Shown piece after piece: positions 42,810 to 51,095 of a DNA stretch of 58,017 nt. The number at the start of each line of letters is the position of its first letter. The first letter of the stretch is position 1. Made by a program: the position numbers and the translations under genes. This DNA is from an uncultured Planctomycetaceae bacterium (GTDB lineage Bacteria; Planctomycetota; Planctomycetia; Pirellulales; Pirellulaceae): assembly GCA_903863885.1 (NCBI GenBank), contig CAIPEB010000068.1, positions 1 through 58,017 on the forward strand, given 5' to 3'. The notes beneath the pieces were generated by a model that saw only the letters and a list, made by a program, of their open reading frames with translations, was not told the DNA's origin and ran no database searches.

Positions 42810-43700
42810 CTATGCATTGCCCTTCCAGCGATCGACGGCGCGCTGGCCTTCGGTTTTCGGCACGAACATGTCGTCCGACTTCAGGCCGAGTCTGCCTGCC
42901 ATTTCGATGCACGGCGCCAGTTTCCCCATGTTGGGATAGCGGCCGTTGGTGCCGAGCGTGAACTTCACTCCGGCCTCCTTGGCGATCTTCAGGAACGCGA
43001 GGCTTGGGATCTTCAAGCCGATTTCGATTGCCACCTGTTTTTCGGCTGCCGCCCGCACGACTCTCTGAATGCGGGGCGGAGTCCAGTACGTGTCGTATTC
43101 GTCGGCCAGAGGGGCTGGGAGCCACGAGACGTTGGCGAACACGTCGATTGGCTGTTGCTCGAGAAGTTCGACATGCCAGTCCACGAAGCGGTCCATGAAT
43201 TTCTGTTTGTCGCTCATGTCAACCCGCGCTGCCGCATCCGGATCCCAGAGCTTGACTCGCTGGCCGTCCTTTCCCGGATAGGTCATCGCGTCCATCAGGA
43301 TGAAGTCGAGTCGCCCCAGCGTTTTCCGCGAGAACCCGCTCGTCCAGTCGGTCCATTCGGCCTGCACGCCCCGATAGACGGGTTTTCCGTCGAGCATTTT
43401 CAGATATCCGTTCATCTCCTCGTCGTTGCTGAGCACGACCGGATACTTGTTTTCCTCGGTTCCTGCGTGTTCGACGATGCCGTATTTCACACCCTGGGAT
43501 CGCGCCAGCTCCATGACCTGGTCGATCGTGCTGTTGTCCAGGTGAACGTGGAAGTCGACGAGCGGGAAATCCGGTTTTCCGGCCGCGGAAGGCTCCGCGC
43601 CGATCAGTCGCGGGGACGAGGCGGATACGGCGGCGGCAGCCGTCGCCGCCGCAAGAAATTGTCGTCGCGAAAGCACAGCGGCTTGATTAGCTGGGTTCAT
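42810..43700 (-). CDS. Tat-exported PHP-like metal-dependent hydrolase
   Basis: A 296-residue protein. ATG 43700 begins a Tat signal (LSRRQFLAAATAAAAVSASS). The mature part begins FPLVDFHVHLDNSTIDQVM, with the paired His of PHP or amidohydrolase metal sites, followed by YGIVEHAGTEEN and AIEIGLKIPSLAFLKIA and FTLGTNGRYPN. This order fits a PHP-domain (histidinol-phosphatase-like) fold. Substrate unknown; being exported, it is unlikely to make histidine. AAGGAAC lies six bases before the start. It is divergent from the UroD-like/symporter operon, with copy 3 of the intergenic element between them. Confidence 0.8.
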   Translation of the reverse strand: MNPANQAAVLSRRQFLAAATAAAAVSASSPRLIGAEPSAAGKPDFPLVDFHVHLDNSTIDQVMELARSQGVKYGIVEHAGTEENKYPVVLSNDEEMNGYLKMLDGKPVYRGVQAEWTDWTSGFSRKTLGRLDFILMDAMTYPGKDGQRVKLWDPDAAARVDMSDKQKFMDRFVDWHVELLEQQPIDVFANVSWLPAPLADEYDTYWTPPRIQRVVRAAAEKQVAIEIGLKIPSLAFLKIAKEAGVKFTLGTNGRYPNMGKLAPCIEMAGRLGLKSDDMFVPKTEGQRAVDRWKGNA

Positions 43701-44007
43701 TGTTAAGTTCCTTGTCGCGTGAGTCATCGATGCCGTGCGAGACATGGCAGTCTCATTTCGGGAAACGCATTTCATACAACGAAAATCCTCCGGAGTCACG
43801 GAGGACAGGCGGAAAATGTGGCGGTACAATCACACGGGCCAGCTTATCGCGCCCGATGCGCCGTTCGAATCGACGCTTGATTGCAGGGCGGCAGGACCGC
43901 CGGCCAAATCGGTGCTGCCGCGCCGGGTGAATAACCCGCTCCCGTTGATGGTCGCTGGACTTTGCGCGAAAAACAAACGTTCTCACCGTCAGTGCCATAG
44001 GGATCCG
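43701..44007. other. 307-bp divergent intergenic region with intergenic element copy 3
   Basis: Separates the PHP-like gene from the UroD-like operon. The right third is element copy 3. The rest shows no convincing promoter boxes or gene. The UroD frame is open through the element, but the codons before 44008 do not resemble the family. Confidence 0.6.
43887..43996 (+). repeat. Three-copy intergenic element, copy 3 (leader of UroD-like operon)
   Basis: About 110 nt. First hairpin is GGCGG (43887-43891) with CCGCC (43897-43901) and a CAGGA loop; second is CGGTGC/GCGCCG with the same TGCC loop as the other copies, a T-G wobble keeping the pairing. The third hairpin of copy 1 is not kept. It ends 11 nt before the ATG of the UroD-like gene, in sense orientation. 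A 3-nt insertion (ATG) relative to copies 1 and 2 keeps the same frame open. Confidence 0.8.
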
Positions 44008-45039
44008 ATGACCAAACGCGAAGTCATTCATGACGTCTTGTCGGGGGGCAAACCGCCCTACGTGCCCTGGTCCATGGGATTCACGAAAGAGGCCCGTGAG
44101 AAGCTGCAGACGCATTTCGGCACAGATGATCTTGATCGGCCGCTGGACAATCATCTCGTCAAGCTGGGCAGCGACATCGGCTTTTTCGAGGACGTTGGCG
44201 ACAACCGGGTGCGGGACGTCTTCGGTGTCACGTGGGACCGGACGGTGGACAAGGACATCGGCAACGTCGAGGGCTGTGTGCTCGGCCGTCCTGCTCTGGA
44301 CGGGTACGAGTTCCCCGACCCGCTGGACTCGAGGTTCTTTGAAACGATTCCCGAACGGGTCGCCGCGTGTCCCGATGGATTCCGGGTGTTCCAGATCGGG
44401 TTCTCGCTTTACGAGCGGGCCTGGACGCTCCGCGGCATGGCCAACCTGATGATGGACTTCCACGATCATCCGGGCTTTGTGCACGAATTGTTCGGCCGCA
44501 TCGCCGACTACAACATCGCGCAGGTACACAAGGCTCTGGAGTTCGACATCGACGCCGTCTATTTCGGCGACGATTGGGGACAGCAGCAGGGGCTGCAGAT
44601 GGGCCCGAAACTGTGGCATGAGTTCATTTTCCCGGTGCTGTGCCGGATGTACGGCGTGGTGCGCGGCGCGGGCAAGTTCGTGATGATCCACTCGTGCGGA
44701 GACGTCGACGAATTGTTCGACAATCTGATCGCGGCGGGAATCAATTGCTTCAACCCGTTCCAGCCCGAAGTCATGGATGTATGCGGATTGCTGCCCGCTT
44801 ACCGCGGACGGCTCGCGTTCCACGGCGGGCTATCCACGCAGAAGACCTTGCCTTTCGGCACTGTCGATCAGGTGCGTGCCGAAGTGGGGCGTTTGCTGGA
44901 ACTGGGGCGAGAGGGAGGATACATTTTCGCTCCCGCGCATGATGTGGAGGGAGATGTTCCGCTCGAGAACATGCTCGCGGCCATCGAACTCGTCCAGCAG
45001 CAACCCGGGTACCTGGCCGCAAAGCAATGCCAACCATAA
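44008..45039 (+). CDS. UroD-like (MtaA/CmuA superfamily) protein, paralogue 3
   Basis: A 343-residue UroD-superfamily protein. The MtaA-type zinc motif IHSCG is present (His228, Cys230), and DAVYFGDDWGQQQGLQMGP has the Asp pair of the active-site region. FHGGLSTQKTLPFG and YIFAPAHDVEGDVPLEN form the C-terminal strands; no third Cys ligand is evident there. It lacks the haem-pathway N-terminal signature. It is ten bases upstream of an SSS symporter, followed by a glycosidase-like gene, so it is probably part of a sugar-uptake operon. An AGGG is the only weak ribosome site. Confidence 0.78.
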   Translation: MTKREVIHDVLSGGKPPYVPWSMGFTKEAREKLQTHFGTDDLDRPLDNHLVKLGSDIGFFEDVGDNRVRDVFGVTWDRTVDKDIGNVEGCVLGRPALDGYEFPDPLDSRFFETIPERVAACPDGFRVFQIGFSLYERAWTLRGMANLMMDFHDHPGFVHELFGRIADYNIAQVHKALEFDIDAVYFGDDWGQQQGLQMGPKLWHEFIFPVLCRMYGVVRGAGKFVMIHSCGDVDELFDNLIAAGINCFNPFQPEVMDVCGLLPAYRGRLAFHGGLSTQKTLPFGTVDQVRAEVGRLLELGREGGYIFAPAHDVEGDVPLENMLAAIELVQQQPGYLAAKQCQP

Positions 45040-45049
45040 GGGATGATGC

Positions 45050-47086
45050 ATGCAGTTCACGATGCTTGATTGGTGTGTCTTCATCGGTTTCATCGTCTTT
45101 GTGGTGGCGTTCTCGATCTACAAATCCCGTGAGGAAGAGACCTCCGAGGACTACTTTCTCGCCGGCCGCAAACTGACGTGGTGGCTGATCGGAATCTCGA
45201 TGATCGCCGCAAACATCTCCACGGAGCATTTCGTGGGTATGTCGGGGCGAGGGTTTGAGCTGGGGTTGGCGATCGCGAGCTACGAATGGACGGCGGCCGT
45301 CGCGATCGTGCTGGTGGCGTGGTTCTTCCTGCCTCGATTCCTCCGCGCGGGGATCTATACGATTCCCGAGTATCTCGAATACCGGTACAGCAGCACTGCG
45401 CGGGGTTTGATGGCGTTCTACATGTCGGTCGCCTACATCCTCGTCGGACTGGCCTCCGTGCTCTACTCGGGCGCGCTCGGCCTGCAGGTCGTGTTCGGTT
45501 TTCCCGTGGTTCAAGGAGTCTGGACAATCGGTCTGATCGCCGGCGTGTACACGGTCTATGGCGGTTTGAAAGCCGTGGCCTGGGCGGATCTTTTTTGCGC
45601 TATCGGCCTGCTGGCGGGCGGGGCATTGCTGACAATTCTCGGTTTGCAGGAGCTGGGAGGCGGCGAGGGGGTGCTGCACGGCATTGCGGTGCTTCGGCAG
45701 AACGCAGGCAGCCGGCTGTCGACGGTGCAGCCCTGGGACCACGGCGAGATCCCGTGGGTTGCGGTCTTCATCGGAGGACTCTGGATTCCGCAGCTGTTCT
45801 ACTGGGGTTTGAACCAGTTCATCACGCAACGCGCTCTGGCCGCTCGCAGTCTGGCGGAAGCACAGAAGGGGATGCTGCTGACCGCCTGCCTGAAGCTGCT
45901 GATACCCTTCATCATCGTGGTTCCCGGGATCATTGCGTTTGAACTGTATGCCAATGAGATTCCCGCGGCCGACCAGGCCTATCCGTACCTGATGCGGCAC
46001 ATTCTGCCCGCCGGCCTTCGCGGCCTGATGTTCGCCGCGATCTTCGGTGCCGTGATGAGCACTTTGGATTCGATGTTGAATTCGGCATCGACAATTCTCA
46101 CCATGGACATCTACAAGCGGTATATCAACCCGCAGGCGTCGAGCGTGAGTCTGGTGTGGATGGGAAGAACTTTGACTGCTGTGTTCGTCGTGGTTGGTTG
46201 TCTGTGGGCGCCGCTCGTCGCGCAGATCGGCGGCGGCAGCGTCTTCAAGTACATACAGACCGTGTGGGGGTTCATCACGCCCGGGATCGTGGCTGCGTTT
46301 CTGCTCGGCATCACGGTGCCTCGCGTGCCGGCGCCGGCCGCATTGGGAGCCATGTTGCTGAGCCCGGCCATTTACGGCTGGTGCCTTTGGGCCTTGCCCG
46401 ACGTCGCGTTCCTGCACCACCAGGCCATCACGTTCATCGCCGTCACCACGTACATGGTTCTGGTCGCCAGGCACACACCGCTGGAGGGCGAGTCGACCCA
46501 GAAGCCGTTCAGCATTCCGGCCCTCAGCGCCGCAGCCGGATTCATAATTCTTGCGGCTCCGACTTTCGACCTCTTGTCGCGTTCGGGGGTGCTGAGCAGT
46601 CCGGCTGCGGCCAATGCGTTGACGCTGATTCTGCTGGCAGTTTACGCCGCCGGCGTGACGTTCGTCATGCGCAAACCCGTTCCGCCGATGGTGCTCGCTT
46701 CGCAACAGGAAATGCTCGAAAATCGACAATCAGCGGCTGCGCGGACCGCAACGTTCATCGCCGCGGTATTCGGGTGCGCCGTGCTCGGATTGCACTTGTA
46801 CCTATTTGCGAGCTGGGTCGCGCCGGATTCTCTGACTGCGGCCAGACGGGCTCTTGCGGTGCCGGGCGGCGAGACCGTCAATCTGCAGCTTGTCCCGCTT
46901 GCCTGTGCCGCCGCGGGCACATTCCTGATTGGCTGGCTGTTCTTTTCGCTGGTCCGGCTGCCGCAGGTTGCCCGGGCGAAGATGCCGGTGGTCCAGGAGA
47001 TTGATCTGTCGTTCAGCCGCGCGGCCCCTTGGTGGGGAGGCGCCGTGATTGTCATTGTGGCGGTGCTCTACTACGCGTTCTTTTGA
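45050..47086 (+). CDS. Sodium/sugar symporter (SSS family, SGLT-like)
   Basis: A 678-residue membrane protein with about 14 helices, the length of SGLT-type transporters. Landmarks: SEDYFLAGRKLTWWLIGISM and IAANISTEHFVGMSGRGF (sodium and sugar site), the conserved IPEYLEYRYSSTARG, and GLMFAAIFGAVMSTLDSMLN followed by SASTILTMDIYKRY. TEHF and the IPEY motif are typical of sugar-carrying members. It lies ten bases after the UroD-like gene and 12 bases before the propeller glycosidase, so the three are one operon importing and processing a saccharide. Confidence 0.92.
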   Translation: MQFTMLDWCVFIGFIVFVVAFSIYKSREEETSEDYFLAGRKLTWWLIGISMIAANISTEHFVGMSGRGFELGLAIASYEWTAAVAIVLVAWFFLPRFLRAGIYTIPEYLEYRYSSTARGLMAFYMSVAYILVGLASVLYSGALGLQVVFGFPVVQGVWTIGLIAGVYTVYGGLKAVAWADLFCAIGLLAGGALLTILGLQELGGGEGVLHGIAVLRQNAGSRLSTVQPWDHGEIPWVAVFIGGLWIPQLFYWGLNQFITQRALAARSLAEAQKGMLLTACLKLLIPFIIVVPGIIAFELYANEIPAADQAYPYLMRHILPAGLRGLMFAAIFGAVMSTLDSMLNSASTILTMDIYKRYINPQASSVSLVWMGRTLTAVFVVVGCLWAPLVAQIGGGSVFKYIQTVWGFITPGIVAAFLLGITVPRVPAPAALGAMLLSPAIYGWCLWALPDVAFLHHQAITFIAVTTYMVLVARHTPLEGESTQKPFSIPALSAAAGFIILAAPTFDLLSRSGVLSSPAAANALTLILLAVYAAGVTFVMRKPVPPMVLASQQEMLENRQSAAARTATFIAAVFGCAVLGLHLYLFASWVAPDSLTAARRALAVPGGETVNLQLVPLACAAAGTFLIGWLFFSLVRLPQVARAKMPVVQEIDLSFSRAAPWWGGAVIVIVAVLYYAFF

Positions 47087-47098
47087 TGGGAACAGGCA

Positions 47099-48154
47099 AT
47101 GCGACCAAGTCGGTATCTGATGTGGGCGTGTATCGTAATCGGCAGCGGTGTCAGGACCGGCGGCCCGCCTGCGATACACGCATCGGAGCCCGCGAAAGAC
47201 GCGGTGTCCTGGACGCCCCGCATGTACTTTGGCGATGCGACTCGACACGGACGTCCGTTTGCCAAGGATCCGTGCGTGATCTCGTTCGGCGGCCGTTATC
47301 TGTTGTATTTCTCCATGCCTCCATCGTCCGACAAAAGTCGTCCCAAGGGCTGGGCGATCGGCGTCGCGGAAAGCACGGATCTGGTGCAGTGGAAGAAGAT
47401 TGCAGAGATTCTCCCCGAGCAGCCGTGCGAAGCCAATGGACTGGTGAACGGCAAGGCAATCGTGTTGCGCGATCGTGTGCACCTGTTCTACAACTCGTAC
47501 GGCAATGCGGCCAAGGATGCGATCTGCCACGCGGTCTCCGAGGACGGCCTGAAGTTCACTCGCGACGCGAGCAACCCGATTCTCAAGGCGGAAGGCAGCT
47601 GGAATTCGGGACGCGGCATTGATTGCGATGCCTTTCCCTGCGGTGATCGTCTGTTTCTTTTGTTCGCGACGCGCGACCCCGAAATGAAGACGCAGATGCT
47701 GGTGCTGGCGGCAGCGCCGCTGGACAGCGATTTTTCCCGCTCGAACTGGAAGCAATTGGTCGACGGACCGGTGATGCGTCCGGAGCTGCCGTGGGAAACG
47801 CGGTGCATCGAGGCTCCCTCCGTGATTCGCCGAGGCGATCGGTACTATCTGTTCTACGGAGGCGGCTACAACAACGATCCGCAGCAGATCGGCTGTGCGA
47901 CTAGTACGGATGGCATCCGTTGGACGCGGTTGTTCGACGAGCCGCTGATCCCCAACGGAAAGCCGGGCACATGGAACTCGAGCGAGACCGGGCATCCGGG
48001 CGTATTCGAAGACCGGGATGGGCGGACTTATCTGTTTGTGCAGGGCAACTCGGACAAAGGAAAAACCTGGTTCCTGTCGTGCTACGAAATCGAATGGGAC
48101 GGTGATCGGCCGCGCGTGGTCTGGGACTCCGAGCGTTTCCCGATGCGGCGCTGA
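47099..48154 (+). CDS. Secreted five-bladed-propeller glycosidase (GH43/GH117-like)
   Basis: A 351-residue protein with an N-terminal export signal (MRPSRYLMWACIVIGSG). The repeated W/Y-rich strands (FAKDPCVISFGGRYLLYFS, NGKAIVLRDRVHLFYNSYG, EAPSVIRRGDRYYLFYGGG, HPGVFEDRDGRTYLFVQG) are the blades of a beta-propeller such as GH32, GH43, GH62 or GH117. KDPCV may hold the general-base Asp and CIEAPSV the Glu acid, as in GH43-type enzymes. The family number is uncertain. It terminates the UroD-symporter operon and probably cleaves the imported or surface-bound glycan. Confidence 0.75.
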   Translation: MRPSRYLMWACIVIGSGVRTGGPPAIHASEPAKDAVSWTPRMYFGDATRHGRPFAKDPCVISFGGRYLLYFSMPPSSDKSRPKGWAIGVAESTDLVQWKKIAEILPEQPCEANGLVNGKAIVLRDRVHLFYNSYGNAAKDAICHAVSEDGLKFTRDASNPILKAEGSWNSGRGIDCDAFPCGDRLFLLFATRDPEMKTQMLVLAAAPLDSDFSRSNWKQLVDGPVMRPELPWETRCIEAPSVIRRGDRYYLFYGGGYNNDPQQIGCATSTDGIRWTRLFDEPLIPNGKPGTWNSSETGHPGVFEDRDGRTYLFVQGNSDKGKTWFLSCYEIEWDGDRPRVVWDSERFPMRR

Positions 48155-48213
48155 GACCGCAGGTCGCGATCCTCTCGCGTGCGTCCTTGAATCTGAGGCG
48201 GGTGTTCGTTCGA

Positions 48214-49851
48214 TCAGTCGATCGGGCGGAATCGGACGCCCAGCCTTTGCAGGGTTAGGGCGTGGCGTTGAAGCCGCGAGCGGAATTCGCTGAAGTCGCG
48301 GCGATCGGCGGGAGACCATACGACTTCGCTGAGCGCGATTGCGCGCGGAAATGCGAAGTACTCGACATCCGAGCCGCTCCAGAAGTACTCGCCCCAGAGA
48401 TTTGCCTGCGCGCCGAGAATATGCTTCCTCTGCGAATCGGGCAGCGATGGCGGAACGGGCTCGAATGAATACACGGCCTCCAGCGGCACGAAGCCGCCGA
48501 TGGCTTCTGGCTCGTCCGGTCCGCGCGCCTGGGCGTAGTCGAAGTAGCAGTGCGACGTCGGAGACATGACGACGTCATGTCCCGCCTGGGCCGCGGCCTT
48601 TCCGCCATCCATTCCGCGCCACGACATCACAGCTGCGCGGGGCGTGAGGCCGCCTTCGAGAATCTCGTCCCAGCCGATCATTCGCCGGCCCCGCCCTTCG
48701 AGAAATTTCTCGACCTGCTGGTTCATCCATGTCTGTAGCTGTGCTTCGTTCTTGAGGCCTTGAGACCGGATCCTGGCCTGGCAGCGAGGGCATTCCTTCC
48801 AGCGGTCGCGAGGTGCTTCATCACCGCCGATATGGACGAATCGGCCCGGAAACAGATCACAGACCTCGGCCAGAATGTCTTTGACGAAATCGATTGCGTC
48901 GTCGTTTCCCGCGCAGAGGATATCCGGCTCGATTCCCCAGCGGGTTCTGACTTGAATGGGAACTCCGCGACAGGAGAATTGGGGGTAGGCTGACAGGGCC
49001 GCGAGGAAGTGTCCGGGCATCTCGATCTCGGGGAGCAGATCGACGTGCCGTTTCGCGGCAAACGCGACGAGGTCTCGGATTTCTTCCTGGGTATAGAAAT
49101 AAGGCCCGTAGGGAGTGCCGTCACCCTGAGTCCTGTCGCCTTTCTTAGGCGATTCGCGCCGCACCGATCCGATCTGCGTCAGTTCCGGGTATTTCTTGAT
49201 CTGCAATCGCCAGCCCTGGTCATCGGTGAGGTGGAGCTGCAGCGAGTTGAATTTGTAGAGCGACATGGTGCGGATGAACTTCTTGACGAACTCGACTGGC
49301 AGGAAGTGTCTTGCCGGGTCGAGCAGCAGTCCTCGCCAGGCGAACCGAGGAGCGTCCTCGATCTCCAGGCAGGGAATGCTGAGAGGCGTGGCTGGCGTGG
49401 CGGCTGGATGGCTTGGAGAATCGCCGTTTGTGTCGAGCAACTGGCAGAGAGTCGCGCCGCCGTAGAAGAGTCCGGCTTCGGCCGCTGCCCGAATTTGCAC
49501 GCCGCCGGCCGTGACGGTCAGTCGGTATCCTTCGCGGCCCAGCGCGGCGGCAAGGGACGGATCGATTTCCAGGCGGATCGCGCCCGGTTCGGTCGGCTTG
49601 GCCACCGCGATGGGATCGGAATTCAGCAGGCTGTGCAGCTCTTCGGCGAGCGTGCCGGCCTCCCGCTCGGCGTCTGTCTCGGCTACGATCGTGACAGGTC
49701 GATTCAATTCGAAGCTGCCGTCCCGCATCACGAGTTTCTGCGGTGCGGGGATCAAGGCAGGCGGCGATGCGGCGTTGACGCTGTGAGCCGAAAACGCCGA
49801 CAGCAGAAGGACCGCGGCAAGTGCCGCCGTATTGTGATTGCGCCGGTTCAT
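48214..49851 (-). CDS. Secreted beta-N-acetylhexosaminidase (GH20)
   Basis: A 545-residue GH20 enzyme with signal peptide MNRRNHNTAALAAVLLLSAF. The N-terminal GH20b domain runs to about residue 165. The catalytic barrel follows: FAWRGLLLDPARHFLP, FNSLQLHLTDDQGWR, DLLPEIEMPGH, and the catalytic pair Asp344-Glu345 in FVHIGGDEAPRDRW. WGEYFWSGSDVEYFAFPR is the typical C-terminal motif. It releases terminal GlcNAc or GalNAc residues, for example from chitin, glycoproteins or peptidoglycan fragments. ATG 49851 has AAGGAAA; the upstream frame is without a signal. Confidence 0.93.
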   Translation of the reverse strand: MNRRNHNTAALAAVLLLSAFSAHSVNAASPPALIPAPQKLVMRDGSFELNRPVTIVAETDAEREAGTLAEELHSLLNSDPIAVAKPTEPGAIRLEIDPSLAAALGREGYRLTVTAGGVQIRAAAEAGLFYGGATLCQLLDTNGDSPSHPAATPATPLSIPCLEIEDAPRFAWRGLLLDPARHFLPVEFVKKFIRTMSLYKFNSLQLHLTDDQGWRLQIKKYPELTQIGSVRRESPKKGDRTQGDGTPYGPYFYTQEEIRDLVAFAAKRHVDLLPEIEMPGHFLAALSAYPQFSCRGVPIQVRTRWGIEPDILCAGNDDAIDFVKDILAEVCDLFPGRFVHIGGDEAPRDRWKECPRCQARIRSQGLKNEAQLQTWMNQQVEKFLEGRGRRMIGWDEILEGGLTPRAAVMSWRGMDGGKAAAQAGHDVVMSPTSHCYFDYAQARGPDEPEAIGGFVPLEAVYSFEPVPPSLPDSQRKHILGAQANLWGEYFWSGSDVEYFAFPRAIALSEVVWSPADRRDFSEFRSRLQRHALTLQRLGVRFRPID

Positions 49852-49946
49852 GGGGGTTTCCTTCTTGATACAGTTTCTTGTTCGTTTCATTATGGACGTT
49901 CAAACATCAGCTGCGAAGCGATTCATCGCGGAAGGAGATATTTCGA

Positions 49947-51062
49947 GTGAGTGATCCGGATGGACCGAGGGCGGACGACCAGCTGGAAGCGTTGCGCGGA
50001 GAACGGAAAGTGGCAATTCTCGGATGCGGCCGCTTCGGGCGGGCGCTTGCGGAGTTGGCCATTGACAACGGGCTGCAGGCGTCGGCTTGGGATCCGGCGG
50101 CTGAAGTGCCCGCCTCGATTGCAGCTTCGTCGCCGGCGGATCTCGCGTCCCGCGCGCATCATATTGTGATTGCGGTGCCCACGGCTGAAACCCGCAAGGC
50201 ACTGCTGAGTCTGGCGCCCCATGTGACGTCGCGGCATCTCGTGATGGACGTTGGAAGCGTGAAGCAGGGAGCGGTCCAGGCGATGCACGATGTGCTTGGC
50301 TCACGTGTGCCCTGGGTCTCGACTCATCCGCTGTTCGGTTCGTCGAGCATAGCGCTGGGCGAGCGGCTGTTGGCGGTCGTCTGCCCGAATGCCGTGCACC
50401 CGTTCGCTGCGGTGTTCGCGCGGGAATTCTACGAGCGGCTCGGGTGCGTGGTCACCGAGCAGGATGCGGCCGAGCACGACCGGGCGATGGCTCGCACGCA
50501 CGCGCTGGCCTTTTTCGTGGCGAAGGCACTGATGGACTTGGGCGCCGGAGCCGATGCGTCTTTCACGCCGCCGTCGTTCCACGCGATGGCCCGCACCATC
50601 GAGCAGGTGCGGACCGATGCGGGGCATCTGTTTGTGGCCATCGAGCGGGAGAATCCCTTTGCATCCGACTCGCGCCAGGAACTTCTTGACGCACTGTCCC
50701 GAATCCACAGTCAGCTTGAACAGATCGAAAAAACGGGAGACACTGCTGGCGGCGAGACGCGACAGGAGAGTCTGGCGATTCCCGACTTCGGAGCACAGGC
50801 ACCTGAGCTCATGGAAACGAGAGACTTGATCGACGAACTCGATCACGACCTGGTGCGATTGCTGGCTCGGCGGGCTCAGCTTGCCAAGCGAGCGGGTTCG
50901 ATCAAGGCCAGCCACGGCAAGTCGATCCGCGACGCCGCGCGGGAGCGGGCTCTGCTGGAACGCCGCAAGGAATGGGCCGGCGAATTGAATCTCGAGCCGA
51001 ACGGCATCGCGGATATTTTCTCGGCGATCATGCGTTTTTCCAGGGCGTTACAGGGCAAGTAG
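49947..51062 (+). CDS. Prephenate dehydrogenase fused to C-terminal chorismate mutase
   Basis: A 371-residue bifunctional-looking protein of tyrosine synthesis. Residues 20-265 are prephenate dehydrogenase: Rossmann motif VAILGCGRFGRA, STHPLFGSSS, and HDRAMARTHALAFFVAKAL with the conserved His region. Residues 288-370 are an AroQ-type chorismate mutase: ETRDLIDELDHDLVRLLARR, Lys320, and RERALLERRKEW. The order is dehydrogenase then mutase, the reverse of enterobacterial TyrA. GTG 49947 follows GGAG at nine bases. If both domains are active, it carries chorismate through prephenate to 4-hydroxyphenylpyruvate. It is divergent from the GH20 gene. Confidence 0.88.
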   Translation: MSDPDGPRADDQLEALRGERKVAILGCGRFGRALAELAIDNGLQASAWDPAAEVPASIAASSPADLASRAHHIVIAVPTAETRKALLSLAPHVTSRHLVMDVGSVKQGAVQAMHDVLGSRVPWVSTHPLFGSSSIALGERLLAVVCPNAVHPFAAVFAREFYERLGCVVTEQDAAEHDRAMARTHALAFFVAKALMDLGAGADASFTPPSFHAMARTIEQVRTDAGHLFVAIERENPFASDSRQELLDALSRIHSQLEQIEKTGDTAGGETRQESLAIPDFGAQAPELMETRDLIDELDHDLVRLLARRAQLAKRAGSIKASHGKSIRDAARERALLERRKEWAGELNLEPNGIADIFSAIMRFSRALQGK

Positions 51063-51095
51063 TACCTGACCTCGAGCAACATCGGAGGCACCATC

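Noticed and set aside
43861-43890. tRNA T-loop-like GTTCGAATC
   Set aside because: No cloverleaf, acceptor stem or anticodon arm can be formed around it.
43735-44007. N-terminal extension of the third UroD-like protein
   Set aside because: Codons before 44008 do not match the family and lie in the intergenic element; a similar open frame in copy 1 shows that the openness belongs to the element.
44771-46729. A 652-codon minus-strand frame over the sugar symporter
   Set aside because: Antisense to a transporter with clear SSS motifs; the translation is highly charged and low in hydrophobic order.
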